From NCBI RefSeq assembly GCF_001606025.1, contig NZ_CP014945.1, positions 1,674,001 through 1,738,000 of the forward strand: a stretch of DNA of 64,000 nt. Direction: 5' to 3'. A program made the position numbers and the translations under genes. How positions within the stretch are numbered: the first letter of the stretch is position 1; the number at the start of each line of letters is the position of its first letter. Origin of the DNA: Psychrobacter alimentarius. GTDB taxonomy: Bacteria > Pseudomonadota > Gammaproteobacteria > Pseudomonadales > Moraxellaceae. The notes under the pieces are model-generated. The model worked only from the letters and a program-made list of their open reading frames with translations, searched no databases and had not been told where the DNA came from. Of this stretch, positions 36,534 to 47,435 are shown in pieces.

Positions 36534-38081
36534 ATGTCCATACCTGACACGCCCAAATATGCTGCCACAAAATCTCTAAAGATTTTGCACACCTCCGATT
36601 GGCATTTGGGGCGACGTCTCTACGGTCGCCTTCGTTATGATGAGTTCGAATCATTTTTGCAGTGGCTAGAAGACACTATTAGCGCACAGCAAGTGAATAT
36701 ATTGATTGTCGCGGGTGACATCTTTGATACCATGACGCCCAGCAATAAAGCCCAAGCGCTATATTATGAGTTTTTGGGTAGGGTCTCACGTTCCTGCTGT
36801 CAGCATGTGGTCATTGTCGCAGGCAATCATGACTCACCAACATTTTTGGATGCGCCAAGCAATGTGCTCAAATTTTTGAATGTTCATGTGATTGGTACGG
36901 CTTGTGATAATTTAGAAGATGAAGTATTGGTCTTAGGTGATGATAATAACAATCCTCATTGCATCATCGCCGCTGTGCCCTACTTGCGTGATCGTGATGT
37001 GCGTAGCAGTAGCGCTGGCGAGTCTGCGGATAGCAAGGATGCCAATGTTATCAAAGGTATTCGCACCCACTATGATGAAGTAGCAAGTATTGCGAAAGGA
37101 AAGCAGGCAGAATTAATAAAAATTCATCAACGGCATATTCCTATCATTGCCACAGGTCATCTATTCGCTGCTGGTGGCAAAACAACCGATGATGATGGCG
37201 TGCGCGATCTCTATGTTGGCTCACTTGGCAAAATCTCCGCTGATATGTTTGATAAGAGTTTTGACTATGTCGCCCTTGGGCATTTACACGTCCCGCAGCG
37301 CGTTGGTGGTCTTGAAAGTATTCGCTACTCAGGCTCACCTATTGCGATGGGGTTTGGTGAAGCTCGCCAGCAAAAGCAAGTTTTACTCATACAGTTTGGT
37401 GCTACTGAATCTTTTGACAATGATAGCTTAAGGCCAAACGCCATTCCTCAGCTTGCCAGCACAGATACTAACGTTAAAACTGACACGATTGAAACGTCAG
37501 CAGAAAAAACCATTAAAAAAGCACCCATACAAGCTGGTTTTATAGATGACTTGTTTGGCTTTGACGAGCCAGCTGCTAATCATGAGATGGCAACAACAGC
37601 TATTCAAGAGGATACTGACGACCAGCAAGAGCAAGAGCAAGACCATAAATCCAAACCTAATAATGACTCAGATCAAATGCAAGTCACGTCCCTACCCGTT
37701 CCAACATTTCAACAACTGGCACAAATATCTGGTGACTTAACAATGATCGCCAATACCATCAAAGCGCTGATCTTAACAGAATCGATTTGGTTAGAAATTG
37801 TCTATACAGGTGACGAGATTGTCAGCGATTTACGCGAACAGGTACAAGGGATGGTAGAGGATTTGCCATGTGAGGTATTAAAAATTAAAAACACGCGTAC
37901 TTATAATAAAATTCTTAATCAGCAGCAAACCTCTGAGAACTTGCAAGACTTAAATGAGATGGAAGTGTTTGAGCGCTGCTTGACGATAAATGATGTGGCT
38001 GATTCTCAAAAAGACTCATTGCGCGATGCCTATGGTCAGATACTTTATCACTTACATCATGAGGACAGACAGGCCGAGTGA
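36534..38081 (+). CDS. sbcD: exonuclease subunit SbcD (Mre11-type nuclease)
   Basis: About 515 residues. Phosphoesterase motifs: HTSDWHLGRRLYG (I), VAGDIFDTM (II), VAGNHDSP (III), TGHLF and ALGHLHVPQR (IV/V). These residues bind the two Mn ions of Mre11/SbcD nucleases. An insert of roughly 100 residues (about 300-400) is acidic and Gln/Asp-rich and carries IDDLFGF, so SbcD is longer than E. coli's 400 residues. It works with SbcC on DNA ends and hairpins. The start is uncertain: ATGs at 36504, 36519 and 36534 are in frame with no Shine-Dalgarno; I use 36534 because of the promoter candidate. sbcC follows after 87 bases. Confidence 0.9.
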   Translation: MSIPDTPKYAATKSLKILHTSDWHLGRRLYGRLRYDEFESFLQWLEDTISAQQVNILIVAGDIFDTMTPSNKAQALYYEFLGRVSRSCCQHVVIVAGNHDSPTFLDAPSNVLKFLNVHVIGTACDNLEDEVLVLGDDNNNPHCIIAAVPYLRDRDVRSSSAGESADSKDANVIKGIRTHYDEVASIAKGKQAELIKIHQRHIPIIATGHLFAAGGKTTDDDGVRDLYVGSLGKISADMFDKSFDYVALGHLHVPQRVGGLESIRYSGSPIAMGFGEARQQKQVLLIQFGATESFDNDSLRPNAIPQLASTDTNVKTDTIETSAEKTIKKAPIQAGFIDDLFGFDEPAANHEMATTAIQEDTDDQQEQEQDHKSKPNNDSDQMQVTSLPVPTFQQLAQISGDLTMIANTIKALILTESIWLEIVYTGDEIVSDLREQVQGMVEDLPCEVLKIKNTRTYNKILNQQQTSENLQDLNEMEVFERCLTINDVADSQKDSLRDAYGQILYHLHHEDRQAE

Positions 38082-38168
38082 TATAAATGGTAAATCATTA
38101 TCGCACTTCTATTGTTTATCTTTCTAAATTTTCGCAGTTGTTGCTATCACTAATAATAAGATATATCC

Positions 38169-41100
38169 ATGCGCCTCATCGAACTCAGACTCAAAAACCT
38201 CAATTCTTTAAAAGGCGAATGGCACATAGATTTCGCTGATACCGCTTTTACCAATGAAGGCATCTTTGCCATCACAGGACAGACTGGCGCTGGCAAGACC
38301 ACCATATTGGACGCCATCTGTTTAGCATTATATGGTGAAACACCAAGGATTAACAGTATCAGCAAAAGCAGCAATGAAGTAATGACACGGCAAACAGCGG
38401 AATGCTTCGCTGAAGTTGCGATTGATTTGAATGGTGAGCGGTACCGCTGCCGTTGGGGACAGCGCCGTGCTTATAATAAAGCGGACGGAAATTTGCAAGA
38501 CGCAACTCATGAGATCGCTAAAATAAACACTGATGATCCGTCAAAAGAAGATGAGCTGTTAGAGAGCACTCTAAAACACACCAAAAATAAAATCATTGAA
38601 CTAACTCGGATGGATTTTCAGCAGTTCACTCGCTCGATATTACTCGCTCAAGGCAGTTTTTCAGCTTTTTTGAAAGCCAAAGCCGACGAACGTGCTGACA
38701 TTTTAGAGAAAATTACGGGCACTGATATTTATGCCACCATTTCAGCACACGTTCATAATAAAAAGCGCACTGAAGAAGAGATATTGAGTAAGCTGCAATA
38801 CGGTTTAGATGGCTTGGCGCTTTTAAATACCGAAGAAGAAGATCAGTTAAGAGCCGAATTGCAGTCATATCAAAGTATACAAAGTACGCAGCAGCGAGAA
38901 ATTCAAGATTTGGCCGAAAAGATAAAGTGGCTAGATAGTGTTACAGAAGCAAAAGAAAAGCTGAGTGTCTATCAAAATGATCTTGATGATGCTCAGCAAG
39001 CGCAGCAAGATTTTATTCCTAATGCTAAACGCTTAACCGCTGCTAATAAGGCGTTGGAGATTGATAGTCAATTTGGTCAACTGACCCACAATCGTGACAG
39101 CCTAAAACGCTTGCAAGATGAACAGCAGAAGATAAATCAGACATTACCGCAGCAAGAAGACAATCGAAAGCAGGCTACTACGAACTTAGAGACAGCACAA
39201 GCTCATCTACAAGCCGCTAATGAAGAATGGACTGTCGCCTCGCCTAACATTAGAGAGGTGCGCAGACTTGATGTAGAAATTGCGCAGAATAAGCGCACCT
39301 TGGAAGAAACTCAGCAAAGGGAACATACCTTATCAGATAAAACTCAGCATTTACGCCAAGAGATAGATAATCATAAAAAAGAAGCAGCGCGCAATCAAAC
39401 TCAATTAGCAGAGGTAGAGCTTAACCTCGCTAATGCTGACGAATTCAACAACATTGATAGCGATATTGATAACTTTGGACGTCATTGCGGTCGTCTAAAA
39501 ACACTGTTGCAAGACAATGCTGATCTAATCATCAACCAGACTAGTCAGAAAAGCAATATAGACCAGTATCAAAGCCGTCTTAAAACCTTGCATCAACAAC
39601 AAGAGGAACAAGCGAATAAAGAAAAAGCTCTGCAAGTTGAGACCAAAGCGCTACAACAACAGCAAACCGCCTTGATCCAAGTACAATCATTGGCTGATAT
39701 ACGCCAAGAGCAAGAACAGATTGATGGCCTTAATCGTCAGCTTGAACAAATAGAGTTAAAAGCAGATAAGTGGCATGAGATTAGCGAACAGATCAAAGAT
39801 ATAGACACCGCGCTACCAGCAATACAAGACGATCTGGTAGCGCTTGCTGATATCATTGCTGATAAAACGCATACTATCCAATCCACTAAAGACAAGCGGC
39901 AAGACAAACAAACACAGCTGTATCTACTACAAAAAGTAGCCACCTTAGAAAGTCACATTGCTGATTTAAAAGACGGTCATCCCTGCCCGCTGTGCGGATC
40001 GCTTGAGCATCCTTATGGCGCAAACCATCCGTATTTGGTATCAGATACTGAAGCGGACCAGATTCAGCAACATATAACAGATCTAGATGCCATCATATCC
40101 GACTTGGAAAATACCTTATCTGCGCATCGTATCAGTCAGGCGACCAAACAACAGCAGTTTGAGCAGCAGCAAAATCAGAAAAACCGACTACAAGATCAAG
40201 CACAAAAACTAGCAGCTGATATCAAGCAGTCAGTGTGTTTAGTGCTGGAGGAAAACTACTCGCCATTTATCGCGGCAACGATACAGCCATTCCAGCAACT
40301 TGAGACACAGGTAGATGTACTACCGTTGTTAGAGAGCACTCAGCATCAACTTGCCGAACGTAGAAGCTCTCTTAAAGACACGCTGTCCAACTATGAAACG
40401 TGTGGCGAGCAGCTTGCTACTATCCGGGGCGACATTGGCGCTTTAGTACAACAGCAGCACAAGCTGGCAAGGGATATTAATGAGATTGAGATGGATATTA
40501 AAATAAAATCCGCGAGTATGGATACGATAGATAAAAAAATTCACGATAATTTTTCTGAATTAACCACTCTTAAAAATGACATCATGCAGCTATTAGCGAG
40601 ATACGCCACTGGCGCGTTTCAGTCAGACGCAATCATGCAGATACGCGCCTCACAGCCTACTTTACACCCCCTGATGGAAAGTATTGATAGCCAAGTTATC
40701 CTAAACGAGGCGGATTATCATACGCATATCAATACATTGCGTCAGCAGCACGCTGCGCTTACGGCTGTAAAAAATGAGTTTAATAACTATAAAGAGCAGC
40801 ATCAAACACTGACGACAGTACTAGGTCGTCTAGAAATACAGATCGATACCAAACAAACCCAGTTGGATAAAGACCAACAGGAGCTTGATAGGCTGGTTCA
40901 ACTCGTGATTGAAAAAACAGAGGCGCTTGAGCAGTTACAAACAAACAGAGCAAATGTATTCGCTAACAAAGATCCTGATGCAGAAGAGCAGCGTTTGCGC
41001 GAGGCGTTAGAACAAGCAAAAACCGATCAGTCTGTTGCCCAAAGACAACTAGACAATGCTGAGTACACACTTAAACAATTACTTGAGAAACAGCAATATG

Positions 41101-42032
41101 TGGTTGAACAAATAGCCACGGTGAGAAGTACGCTCAACACTCAAGAAGATAGCTTTAAGTTGATACTTGCTGCTTCTAATTTTATGGATGAAACGGATTT
41201 TGCGAATGCGCGGTTGCCAATTGGTGAGCGTAATACGCTCAAGCAGCAGCAAGAACGTATTGATTATGCGCTCCAGCAAGCGCAGTCTCTGTTAAAAGAA
41301 ACCGAGAAAACATTGGAAGATAAGCAAGCTAATCCGCTGACAACAGACGATCGAGAGACACTTACTCAGCAGCAAGCGCAAGTCCAAGAGAAGTTTAATA
41401 GCTGCATTGAGTCTATTGGTGCGATCAGTCAGCGTCTAAAAGACAACGAAGATAAGAAAAACACCCAGCAAGCACAAATTGATGCCATCAATGCCCAAAA
41501 GGATAAGTTGCAAGTTTGGCAACAACTGCATAAATTGATTGGCTCATCCGATGGCAAAAAATACCGCACCTTTGCTCAAGGCCTCACTTTTGATCTCATG
41601 GTCAATCATGCCAACACTCAGCTACAACAAATGAGTGATCGTTACCTGCTGATCCGTGATGATGACAGCCCGCTTGAATTGAACGTCATCGACAATTATC
41701 AAGGTGGTGAGATTCGTAGCACCAAAAACCTGTCAGGCGGTGAAGGGTTCATTATCAGTCTGGCACTTGCGCTAGGACTTTCACAAATGGCCAGTCAAAA
41801 TATCCGCGTGGACTCACTATTTTTAGATGAAGGATTTGGTACATTAGATGAGGAATCATTGGATATTGCACTGGATACCCTCACCAGCTTACAGCAAGAA
41901 GGCAAATTGATCGGTGTAATCTCTCATGTGCAGGCTTTAAAAGACCGTATTTTAACTCAGATTAAAGTTGAAAAGCTCTCTGGCGGCTTTAGTCAGATCA
42001 GTGGTCAAGGTTGCTGGCGAATCACCCGCTAA
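38169..42032 (+). CDS. sbcC: exonuclease subunit SbcC (Rad50-type ATPase)
   Basis: 1287 residues. Walker A GQTGAGKTT (37-45) at the N-terminus; long coiled coils from about 180 to 1060, rich in Gln/Glu/Lys; zinc-hook Cys606-Pro-Leu-Cys609 in HPCPLCGSLEHP at the middle. The C-terminal lobe has the ABC signature LSGGEGFIISLALALGLS and Walker B SLFLDEGFGTLDEE. It forms the SbcCD complex that trims DNA ends and cuts hairpins and cruciforms. Coils are somewhat longer than E. coli SbcC (1048 residues). It ends in a strong terminator. Confidence 0.95.
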   Translation: MRLIELRLKNLNSLKGEWHIDFADTAFTNEGIFAITGQTGAGKTTILDAICLALYGETPRINSISKSSNEVMTRQTAECFAEVAIDLNGERYRCRWGQRRAYNKADGNLQDATHEIAKINTDDPSKEDELLESTLKHTKNKIIELTRMDFQQFTRSILLAQGSFSAFLKAKADERADILEKITGTDIYATISAHVHNKKRTEEEILSKLQYGLDGLALLNTEEEDQLRAELQSYQSIQSTQQREIQDLAEKIKWLDSVTEAKEKLSVYQNDLDDAQQAQQDFIPNAKRLTAANKALEIDSQFGQLTHNRDSLKRLQDEQQKINQTLPQQEDNRKQATTNLETAQAHLQAANEEWTVASPNIREVRRLDVEIAQNKRTLEETQQREHTLSDKTQHLRQEIDNHKKEAARNQTQLAEVELNLANADEFNNIDSDIDNFGRHCGRLKTLLQDNADLIINQTSQKSNIDQYQSRLKTLHQQQEEQANKEKALQVETKALQQQQTALIQVQSLADIRQEQEQIDGLNRQLEQIELKADKWHEISEQIKDIDTALPAIQDDLVALADIIADKTHTIQSTKDKRQDKQTQLYLLQKVATLESHIADLKDGHPCPLCGSLEHPYGANHPYLVSDTEADQIQQHITDLDAIISDLENTLSAHRISQATKQQQFEQQQNQKNRLQDQAQKLAADIKQSVCLVLEENYSPFIAATIQPFQQLETQVDVLPLLESTQHQLAERRSSLKDTLSNYETCGEQLATIRGDIGALVQQQHKLARDINEIEMDIKIKSASMDTIDKKIHDNFSELTTLKNDIMQLLARYATGAFQSDAIMQIRASQPTLHPLMESIDSQVILNEADYHTHINTLRQQHAALTAVKNEFNNYKEQHQTLTTVLGRLEIQIDTKQTQLDKDQQELDRLVQLVIEKTEALEQLQTNRANVFANKDPDAEEQRLREALEQAKTDQSVAQRQLDNAEYTLKQLLEKQQYVVEQIATVRSTLNTQEDSFKLILAASNFMDETDFANARLPIGERNTLKQQQERIDYALQQAQSLLKETEKTLEDKQANPLTTDDRETLTQQQAQVQEKFNSCIESIGAISQRLKDNEDKKNTQQAQIDAINAQKDKLQVWQQLHKLIGSSDGKKYRTFAQGLTFDLMVNHANTQLQQMSDRYLLIRDDDSPLELNVIDNYQGGEIRSTKNLSGGEGFIISLALALGLSQMASQNIRVDSLFLDEGFGTLDEESLDIALDTLTSLQQEGKLIGVISHVQALKDRILTQIKVEKLSGGFSQISGQGCWRITR

Positions 42033-42074
42033 AACTTAAGACTAATAGTATCTATTGGATAATAACCAGGCAAT

Positions 42075-42109
42075 AAAAAACCACCGTCAACGCTAACGGT
42101 GGTTTTTTT
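42075..42109 (+). terminator. terminator between sbcC and gdh
   Basis: Perfect AAAAAACCACCGT/ACGGTGGTTTTTT stem with an 8-base loop; convergent genes, so likely used by both. Confidence 0.88.
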
Positions 42110-42123
42110 ATGAAACAACTATT

Positions 42124-45100
42124 TTATTTGCTCACTAAACCACTAATCTCGCTCATGAGTACAGAAAGCGTCGATAGACTGACTTTGCTGTCTTCATTAC
42201 TATCAAGCTTGTTCATCTCTGACTCTATAGACGCTAAGCTATCTAAATGACGTGAGCGCCACTCACCAAACGCTTGCTTAGCATCTGGTTTTGACAATAC
42301 CGCATCCATCAGTAAGCGTAAGCTACGTGTCAGCTCATTCACTAGTGCATGGCGGGCACGGCGATCCCAATAACCTTGCTGCGGTAAGTCAGCGATGTTG
42401 TCCATCATCCAATCGAGTTGCAACACTTGATAGGCTTCGAAGTATAATGTGGCAATCTCATCAACAGGGCGACCATATTGTTCAGCCAAAAGTGCGGCAT
42501 CCAGTGCATCAACATGATATGGCAGCATGGCAAACAAGGTGGCATCGCTATTGGATAGATCATCCTGCATCAAGCTTGTGGTATCTTCTTCTAGATACTG
42601 GGCAAATTGCTGCTCAATGAAGCCACCTGATTTGGTGAGTTTTTCTACACTATTACTAAAGCGGCTAATCATGTCTGTGACTTGCAAATCTTGACCAAAG
42701 GCATTGATAAACCACACCACGCCGCGTTCAAGCGCATCACGCAGACGCAGCTCAAGGGTGAGTAGCAATTTAGCATCCGCTTGATTGTCTAGATCTTCAA
42801 GCGTTTTCCATGCTTTAGACACATTAAAGACATCACGAGTGATCGCATAACCACGAATAATGGTGGCCAGTGACTGATCTGTTTCCTCATAAAGACGGAA
42901 CAAGGCTTCAATACCCAAACGGTTGACGACACTATTCGTCAAATAAGTACTAATAATCTCACGATGCAAGCGATGCTTCGTCATCTCATCAAAGAAGCGT
43001 TCTGCCAATTCATCAGGGAAGTACTTGCGTAGCTCATTGATGAAGTACGGGTCATCTGGCAAATCAGACAATAACAAGTTGTCATAAACCCACATTTTGC
43101 CATAAGCCATGATGACCGCCAACTCAGGATTGGTTAGGCCAGTATCTGCTTTTTGACGCTTAGCAATTTCTTCATCCGATGGCAAATATTCGATAGCACG
43201 ATCCAGACGACCTTCACCCTCTAACATCTGAATGAAGCGTTGATGTTCGCTTAAGTTTGCCGAGGCTTGAAGCTGACTTAGCTCAATCGCTTGCGGCTGC
43301 AAATAATTTTGGCGCAATACCAGCTCTGCCACGGTATCTGTCATGCTTTCTAACAGCTCATTACGTTGCTTCAACGTCATATCGCCTTGCTCAACCACTT
43401 TACCGAGCAAGATTTTGATATTGACTTCGTGATCCGAGCAGTTTACACCGCCTGAGTTATCAATCGCATCGGTATAAATGCGGCCACCTGTTTGTGCGTA
43501 TTCGATACGCCCTTGCTGAGTAAAACCTAGGTTGCCACCTTCACCAACGATGGCAGCACGTAGCTCGTTACCATTGATACGCAGCGCATCATTGGCACGG
43601 TCACCAACATCCGCATGCGTTTCATTAGCGCTTTTAACATAAGTACCGATACCACCGTTCCAAATCAGATCAACGGGTGCTCGTAGTAATGCACTGATCA
43701 AATCATTAGGCGTTAGGCTGTCCTCACTGATGTCAAAAATAGCTTTCATCTCTGGACTGATAGCGATGGTTTTGTCTTGACGTGAGAATATACCACCGCC
43801 TTGACTGATTAATGATTGCTCATAATCTTCCCACGACGAGCGTGGCAACTCAAACAGACGGGCACGTTCTGCGTAAGAAGCGGCTGTGTCTGGATTCGGA
43901 TCAATAAAGATATGCAAGTGGTTAAATGCTGCCACCAACTTCGTATGAGTTGACAATAGCATACCATTACCAAATACGTCGCCACTCATATCACCGATAC
44001 CAATCACGGTAAAGTCATCACGATTCTGAATGTCCATACCGCGCATACGGAAGTGGCGCTTGACCGACTCCCAACCACCGCGAGCAGTGATACCCATCGC
44101 TTTATGGTCATAGCCTACTGAACCACCAGAAGCAAAGGCATCATCAAGCCAGAAGTTATATTCAGCAGCCAACGCATTAGCGATGTCTGAGAAAGTTGCT
44201 GTCCCTTTATCCGCAGCAACGACCAGATACGGGTCATCTTCATCATGACGCACGGTGTTGGCTGGCGCGACAATGTGCCCATCGACGATGTTGTCTGTGA
44301 TATCGAGCATACCGCGTAAAAACGTCTGATAGCAGGCAATACCTTCAGCTTGAAACGCTTCACGGCCATCTGCCATGGTTTTGGTTTTGACAATAAAGCC
44401 GCCTTTTGAGCCAACAGGCACAATGACTGCGTTTTTAACCATCTGTGCTTTGACCAGACCCAGTACTTCGGTACGGAAGTCTTCCATACGATCGGACCAG
44501 CGTAAACCACCGCGAGCCACTTTTCCGCCGCGTAAATGCACCGCTTCAACACGTGGTGAGTAAACGAATATCTCAAACATTGGCTTTGGTTTAGGCAAGT
44601 TTGGAATGTCTGCTGCCAAGAACTTAAACGACAGACGATCTTTGCGCTGACCATTCGCATCTGTTTGATAGAAGTTGGTACGTACCATCGCATTGATTAA
44701 GTCTAAGTACCAACGTAAGATGCGATCTTCATCTAAGCTATCGACATCGGCAAGCGCTGCATTGATTTTTCCTTGAATCTGAGAGGTTTTCTCTGCACGT
44801 GCCTCATTGCTATACTTAGGATTCATACGAGCATCAAACAGATTGCTCAATGCCACGCTAATGTCGCTATTTTTGACAACCGTTTGCTGAATATAAGTAC
44901 TAGAGAATGGTGCGCGTGCTTGCATCATGTAACGCGACAAGGCACGTAACAAGACCACATCATAAGTATCAAGATTGGTAATTAGTACCAACTCGTTAAA
45001 CGAATCGCTTTCGACCTGTCCTGCCCAAATCTGCTTGAGACTGTCTTCAAATTGACCGCGTACTACTTGCATGTTGACGGTATCAACGTGCTCTAGTGTC

Positions 45101-46959
45101 AACTCGTATTCTTGCATCCAAATAGGCTGCTCTGGTAAGTCAAATTCATAAGTCTGTGCTGAAATGACGGACACACCGAAGTTTTCAAGAATTGGTAATA
45201 CTTTTGACAAAATGACAGGTTGCTCACGACCATACAGCTTTAGATGCAACTGGTTGCTTGCGTCGCCTGTTGATTGGTAGAGATGCCAGATCATTGGCTG
45301 CTCTGCTGTCAATCCTGCCAAGCGTTTGGTATCCTCAACGGCAGTACGGGCATCAAAACGCTCTTGATAAGCCGCTGGTATGTAGTTTAAGAAGCGACGG
45401 TTCAACGCGTTGGCTTGCTGCTCGCCCACATTATCAAGCAGCATTTTTTGATAGCTGTCATTCCATGATTGCATCAATGCAGATAGCTTGGCTTCAAGCA
45501 CTTCAGTATTGACGTCATTTACCTGACCGGGTACGGTACGAACGTGTACATGAACGCGGGCATGCGCAGACTCATTGAACTCAGTGGTAAAGCCCGATGA
45601 TGTGCCGCCGTAAGCTTCTTTCAAGACGTTTTGTACTTTGATACGCAGCTCAGTGTTGAACTTATCACGTGGGATGTAGACCAAGCATGAGACAAAGCGC
45701 TGATAATGATCGATGCGGCTGAACAGGCGCAGACTCTTTTTGTCTTGTAATTGACTGATACCAGACACAATCGGATACAGCTCTTCAACGCCAGCCTGAA
45801 ACAAGTCATCACGAGGCAAGGTATTGATAACGTGCATCAGTTTATGGTGTGCATGTCCATCACGTGGCAATTCTGCCATCTTCATGATCTTGTTGGCTTT
45901 TTCACGTAGTAGCGGTATTTGCTGTACGGTAAGTTGATAGGCTTGTGACGTCAACAAACCCACAAAACGATATTCACCAACCAGCTTGCCATTGTCATCA
46001 AACTTATGAATACCCAAAAAATCCATATATACAGAACGGTGTATAGGCGATACACGGCTTGATTTAGACAACATCAAGACACGTGGTTCCGTCAGTAGCT
46101 GCTTTAATACTTTAGGCAGTTGGCTAAAGCTTTCTGACAACTTGTCTTCTTCAGCCCCGCGTAATAACCCAAGACCGCTATTGCCGATTGCAAACAAATC
46201 TAAGTCACTCGGTTCTGAATTGACTTCGATCGCTTGGCCACCTTCTAAACGGTATTCACGGTAACCTAAGAATATGAAATGATCGTCCAAGATCCAATCT
46301 AAAAATGCTTGTATCTCTTGCTGCGAATAAAAGACTTCTGGCAACGGTTTGTTGGCCAATTCAGCCTTGATATTCATCAGCTGCGAACGCATTTGTTTCC
46401 AATCGCCGACGACAGTATCCAAAGTATCAATTTTGGTCAGCAGCATTTGCTGTAGTGCGGCCAAATCTTTGTTGTCTTGATAAGCAATTTCACAGTGAAT
46501 CAAAGACAAATGAGAAGTCGCACTTTCATGCGCGCCTTCAACGTGAGTGATTTGTCCATCGTCATCACGCTGCACGCTAACAATAATATTGTACGTACGA
46601 TGAACATCGATGCCTTCTGCTTCAAGGCTCATTAAGATAGTGTCGACTAAGAAAGGTCTGTCATAAGCCACAATTTGGATAACCGTGTGTGAGCTATGAA
46701 AATGCTGCTCTTCTGCCTTTGGATTGATTACAGTCAGTTGCGGCTTGCTGCCATCATAGGCTTTGAGTAGCGTAAAGTGATGCAGTGCCATCCCGGCCAA
46801 ATCAGCATTACTAACAGTCTTCGCTGCTTCTTGATGCAACGGCTGATAATAACTATGAACAAAATGGTCGAATAATGATTTGTCTTTTTGTACATAACTG
46901 GTAGCAATATCGCTTATCTGGCTGATGCGCTCTTTTGCGATACTGAGAGAGTTTGGCAT
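42124..46959 (-). CDS. gdhB: NAD-specific glutamate dehydrogenase, 180-kDa class
   Basis: 1611 residues, the expected size of the large NAD-GDH class of Pseudomonas and relatives. The N-terminal third carries ACT-like regulatory stretches (HTVIQIVAYDRPFLVDTILM). The catalytic core has GGLRWSDRMEDFRTEVLGLV, KNAVIVPVGSKGGF (substrate Lys region), DMSGDVFGNGMLLS and IVGEGGNLGFTQQGRIEYA (NAD site). It converts glutamate to 2-oxoglutarate and ammonia and supports growth on amino acids. AAGGAC sits before the ATG. It stands alone, divergent from purD, with a terminator shared with sbcC. No frameshift or break is seen over its whole length. Confidence 0.95.
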   Translation of the reverse strand: MPNSLSIAKERISQISDIATSYVQKDKSLFDHFVHSYYQPLHQEAAKTVSNADLAGMALHHFTLLKAYDGSKPQLTVINPKAEEQHFHSSHTVIQIVAYDRPFLVDTILMSLEAEGIDVHRTYNIIVSVQRDDDGQITHVEGAHESATSHLSLIHCEIAYQDNKDLAALQQMLLTKIDTLDTVVGDWKQMRSQLMNIKAELANKPLPEVFYSQQEIQAFLDWILDDHFIFLGYREYRLEGGQAIEVNSEPSDLDLFAIGNSGLGLLRGAEEDKLSESFSQLPKVLKQLLTEPRVLMLSKSSRVSPIHRSVYMDFLGIHKFDDNGKLVGEYRFVGLLTSQAYQLTVQQIPLLREKANKIMKMAELPRDGHAHHKLMHVINTLPRDDLFQAGVEELYPIVSGISQLQDKKSLRLFSRIDHYQRFVSCLVYIPRDKFNTELRIKVQNVLKEAYGGTSSGFTTEFNESAHARVHVHVRTVPGQVNDVNTEVLEAKLSALMQSWNDSYQKMLLDNVGEQQANALNRRFLNYIPAAYQERFDARTAVEDTKRLAGLTAEQPMIWHLYQSTGDASNQLHLKLYGREQPVILSKVLPILENFGVSVISAQTYEFDLPEQPIWMQEYELTLEHVDTVNMQVVRGQFEDSLKQIWAGQVESDSFNELVLITNLDTYDVVLLRALSRYMMQARAPFSSTYIQQTVVKNSDISVALSNLFDARMNPKYSNEARAEKTSQIQGKINAALADVDSLDEDRILRWYLDLINAMVRTNFYQTDANGQRKDRLSFKFLAADIPNLPKPKPMFEIFVYSPRVEAVHLRGGKVARGGLRWSDRMEDFRTEVLGLVKAQMVKNAVIVPVGSKGGFIVKTKTMADGREAFQAEGIACYQTFLRGMLDITDNIVDGHIVAPANTVRHDEDDPYLVVAADKGTATFSDIANALAAEYNFWLDDAFASGGSVGYDHKAMGITARGGWESVKRHFRMRGMDIQNRDDFTVIGIGDMSGDVFGNGMLLSTHTKLVAAFNHLHIFIDPNPDTAASYAERARLFELPRSSWEDYEQSLISQGGGIFSRQDKTIAISPEMKAIFDISEDSLTPNDLISALLRAPVDLIWNGGIGTYVKSANETHADVGDRANDALRINGNELRAAIVGEGGNLGFTQQGRIEYAQTGGRIYTDAIDNSGGVNCSDHEVNIKILLGKVVEQGDMTLKQRNELLESMTDTVAELVLRQNYLQPQAIELSQLQASANLSEHQRFIQMLEGEGRLDRAIEYLPSDEEIAKRQKADTGLTNPELAVIMAYGKMWVYDNLLLSDLPDDPYFINELRKYFPDELAERFFDEMTKHRLHREIISTYLTNSVVNRLGIEALFRLYEETDQSLATIIRGYAITRDVFNVSKAWKTLEDLDNQADAKLLLTLELRLRDALERGVVWFINAFGQDLQVTDMISRFSNSVEKLTKSGGFIEQQFAQYLEEDTTSLMQDDLSNSDATLFAMLPYHVDALDAALLAEQYGRPVDEIATLYFEAYQVLQLDWMMDNIADLPQQGYWDRRARHALVNELTRSLRLLMDAVLSKPDAKQAFGEWRSRHLDSLASIESEMNKLDSNEDSKVSLSTLSVLMSEISGLVSK

Positions 46960-47342
46960 GTCCTTCGTCCTTTTTTACAGGTTTGGTTTAGCATTTATTT
47001 ATCTGATTTATTAATCTGTACTGACTACCATCACCATAAGAATATAAGCACTATTCTTTATGAAGCGCAGTAGTATATCCATTTCCGCAGCATATTCTAT
47101 TTTTTCTTAATTTTTTTGGTCTTTCTCCTCTTTTTACTCTTATATTTTGAGAATATATGGCAGTTCGGATTCAATACTATTAATCTAGTGAAGTTTAACG
47201 CACCTAGGCCGTTAGCTAAAGGGTACAACATCATTTCATGAATCAGCAACATTCCAATAACATTTACTCATGGGATAGGATATTGACTTATCGACGATTC
47301 ATGCTGGCAAGTGGATACTCATAGTAATTGTTGCGGGTTTTT

Positions 47343-47351
47343 TGTTAGAAT
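47343..47351 (+). promoter_or_regulatory. extended -10 promoter candidate for purD
   Basis: TGTTAGAAT fits the extended -10 form TG-n-TAGAAT. Placed 85-93 bases upstream of the purD start. No clear -35. The tandem 17-bp repeat would be in the transcribed leader. Confidence 0.35.
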
Positions 47352-47387
47352 ACACCAGCGTATTTAAGAGTGTGTGACTCACTCACT

Positions 47388-47421
47388 ATTAACTTTGATG
47401 CTAAATTAACTTTGATGCTAA
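47388..47421 (+). repeat. perfect 17-bp tandem duplication in the purD leader
   Basis: ATTAACTTTGATGCTAA occurs twice head to tail (47388-47404 and 47405-47421) with no mismatch, ending 14 bases before the purD start codon and next to its Shine-Dalgarno sequence. Confidence 0.95.
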
Positions 47422-47435
47422 GGGTAGGATGTATG

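Larger units (their letters stand above)
46960..47435. other. 476-bp divergent region of gdh and purD
   Basis: Holds both promoters. Seen here: a poly-T tract near 47097-47115, an extended -10 candidate at 47343-47351, and a perfect 17-bp tandem duplication at 47388-47421. No independent gene is recognised. Confidence 0.5.

Noticed and set aside
44115..44693. 192-codon minus-strand frame inside gdh
   Set aside because: Alternative frame of a clearly coding gene, with no family resemblance.
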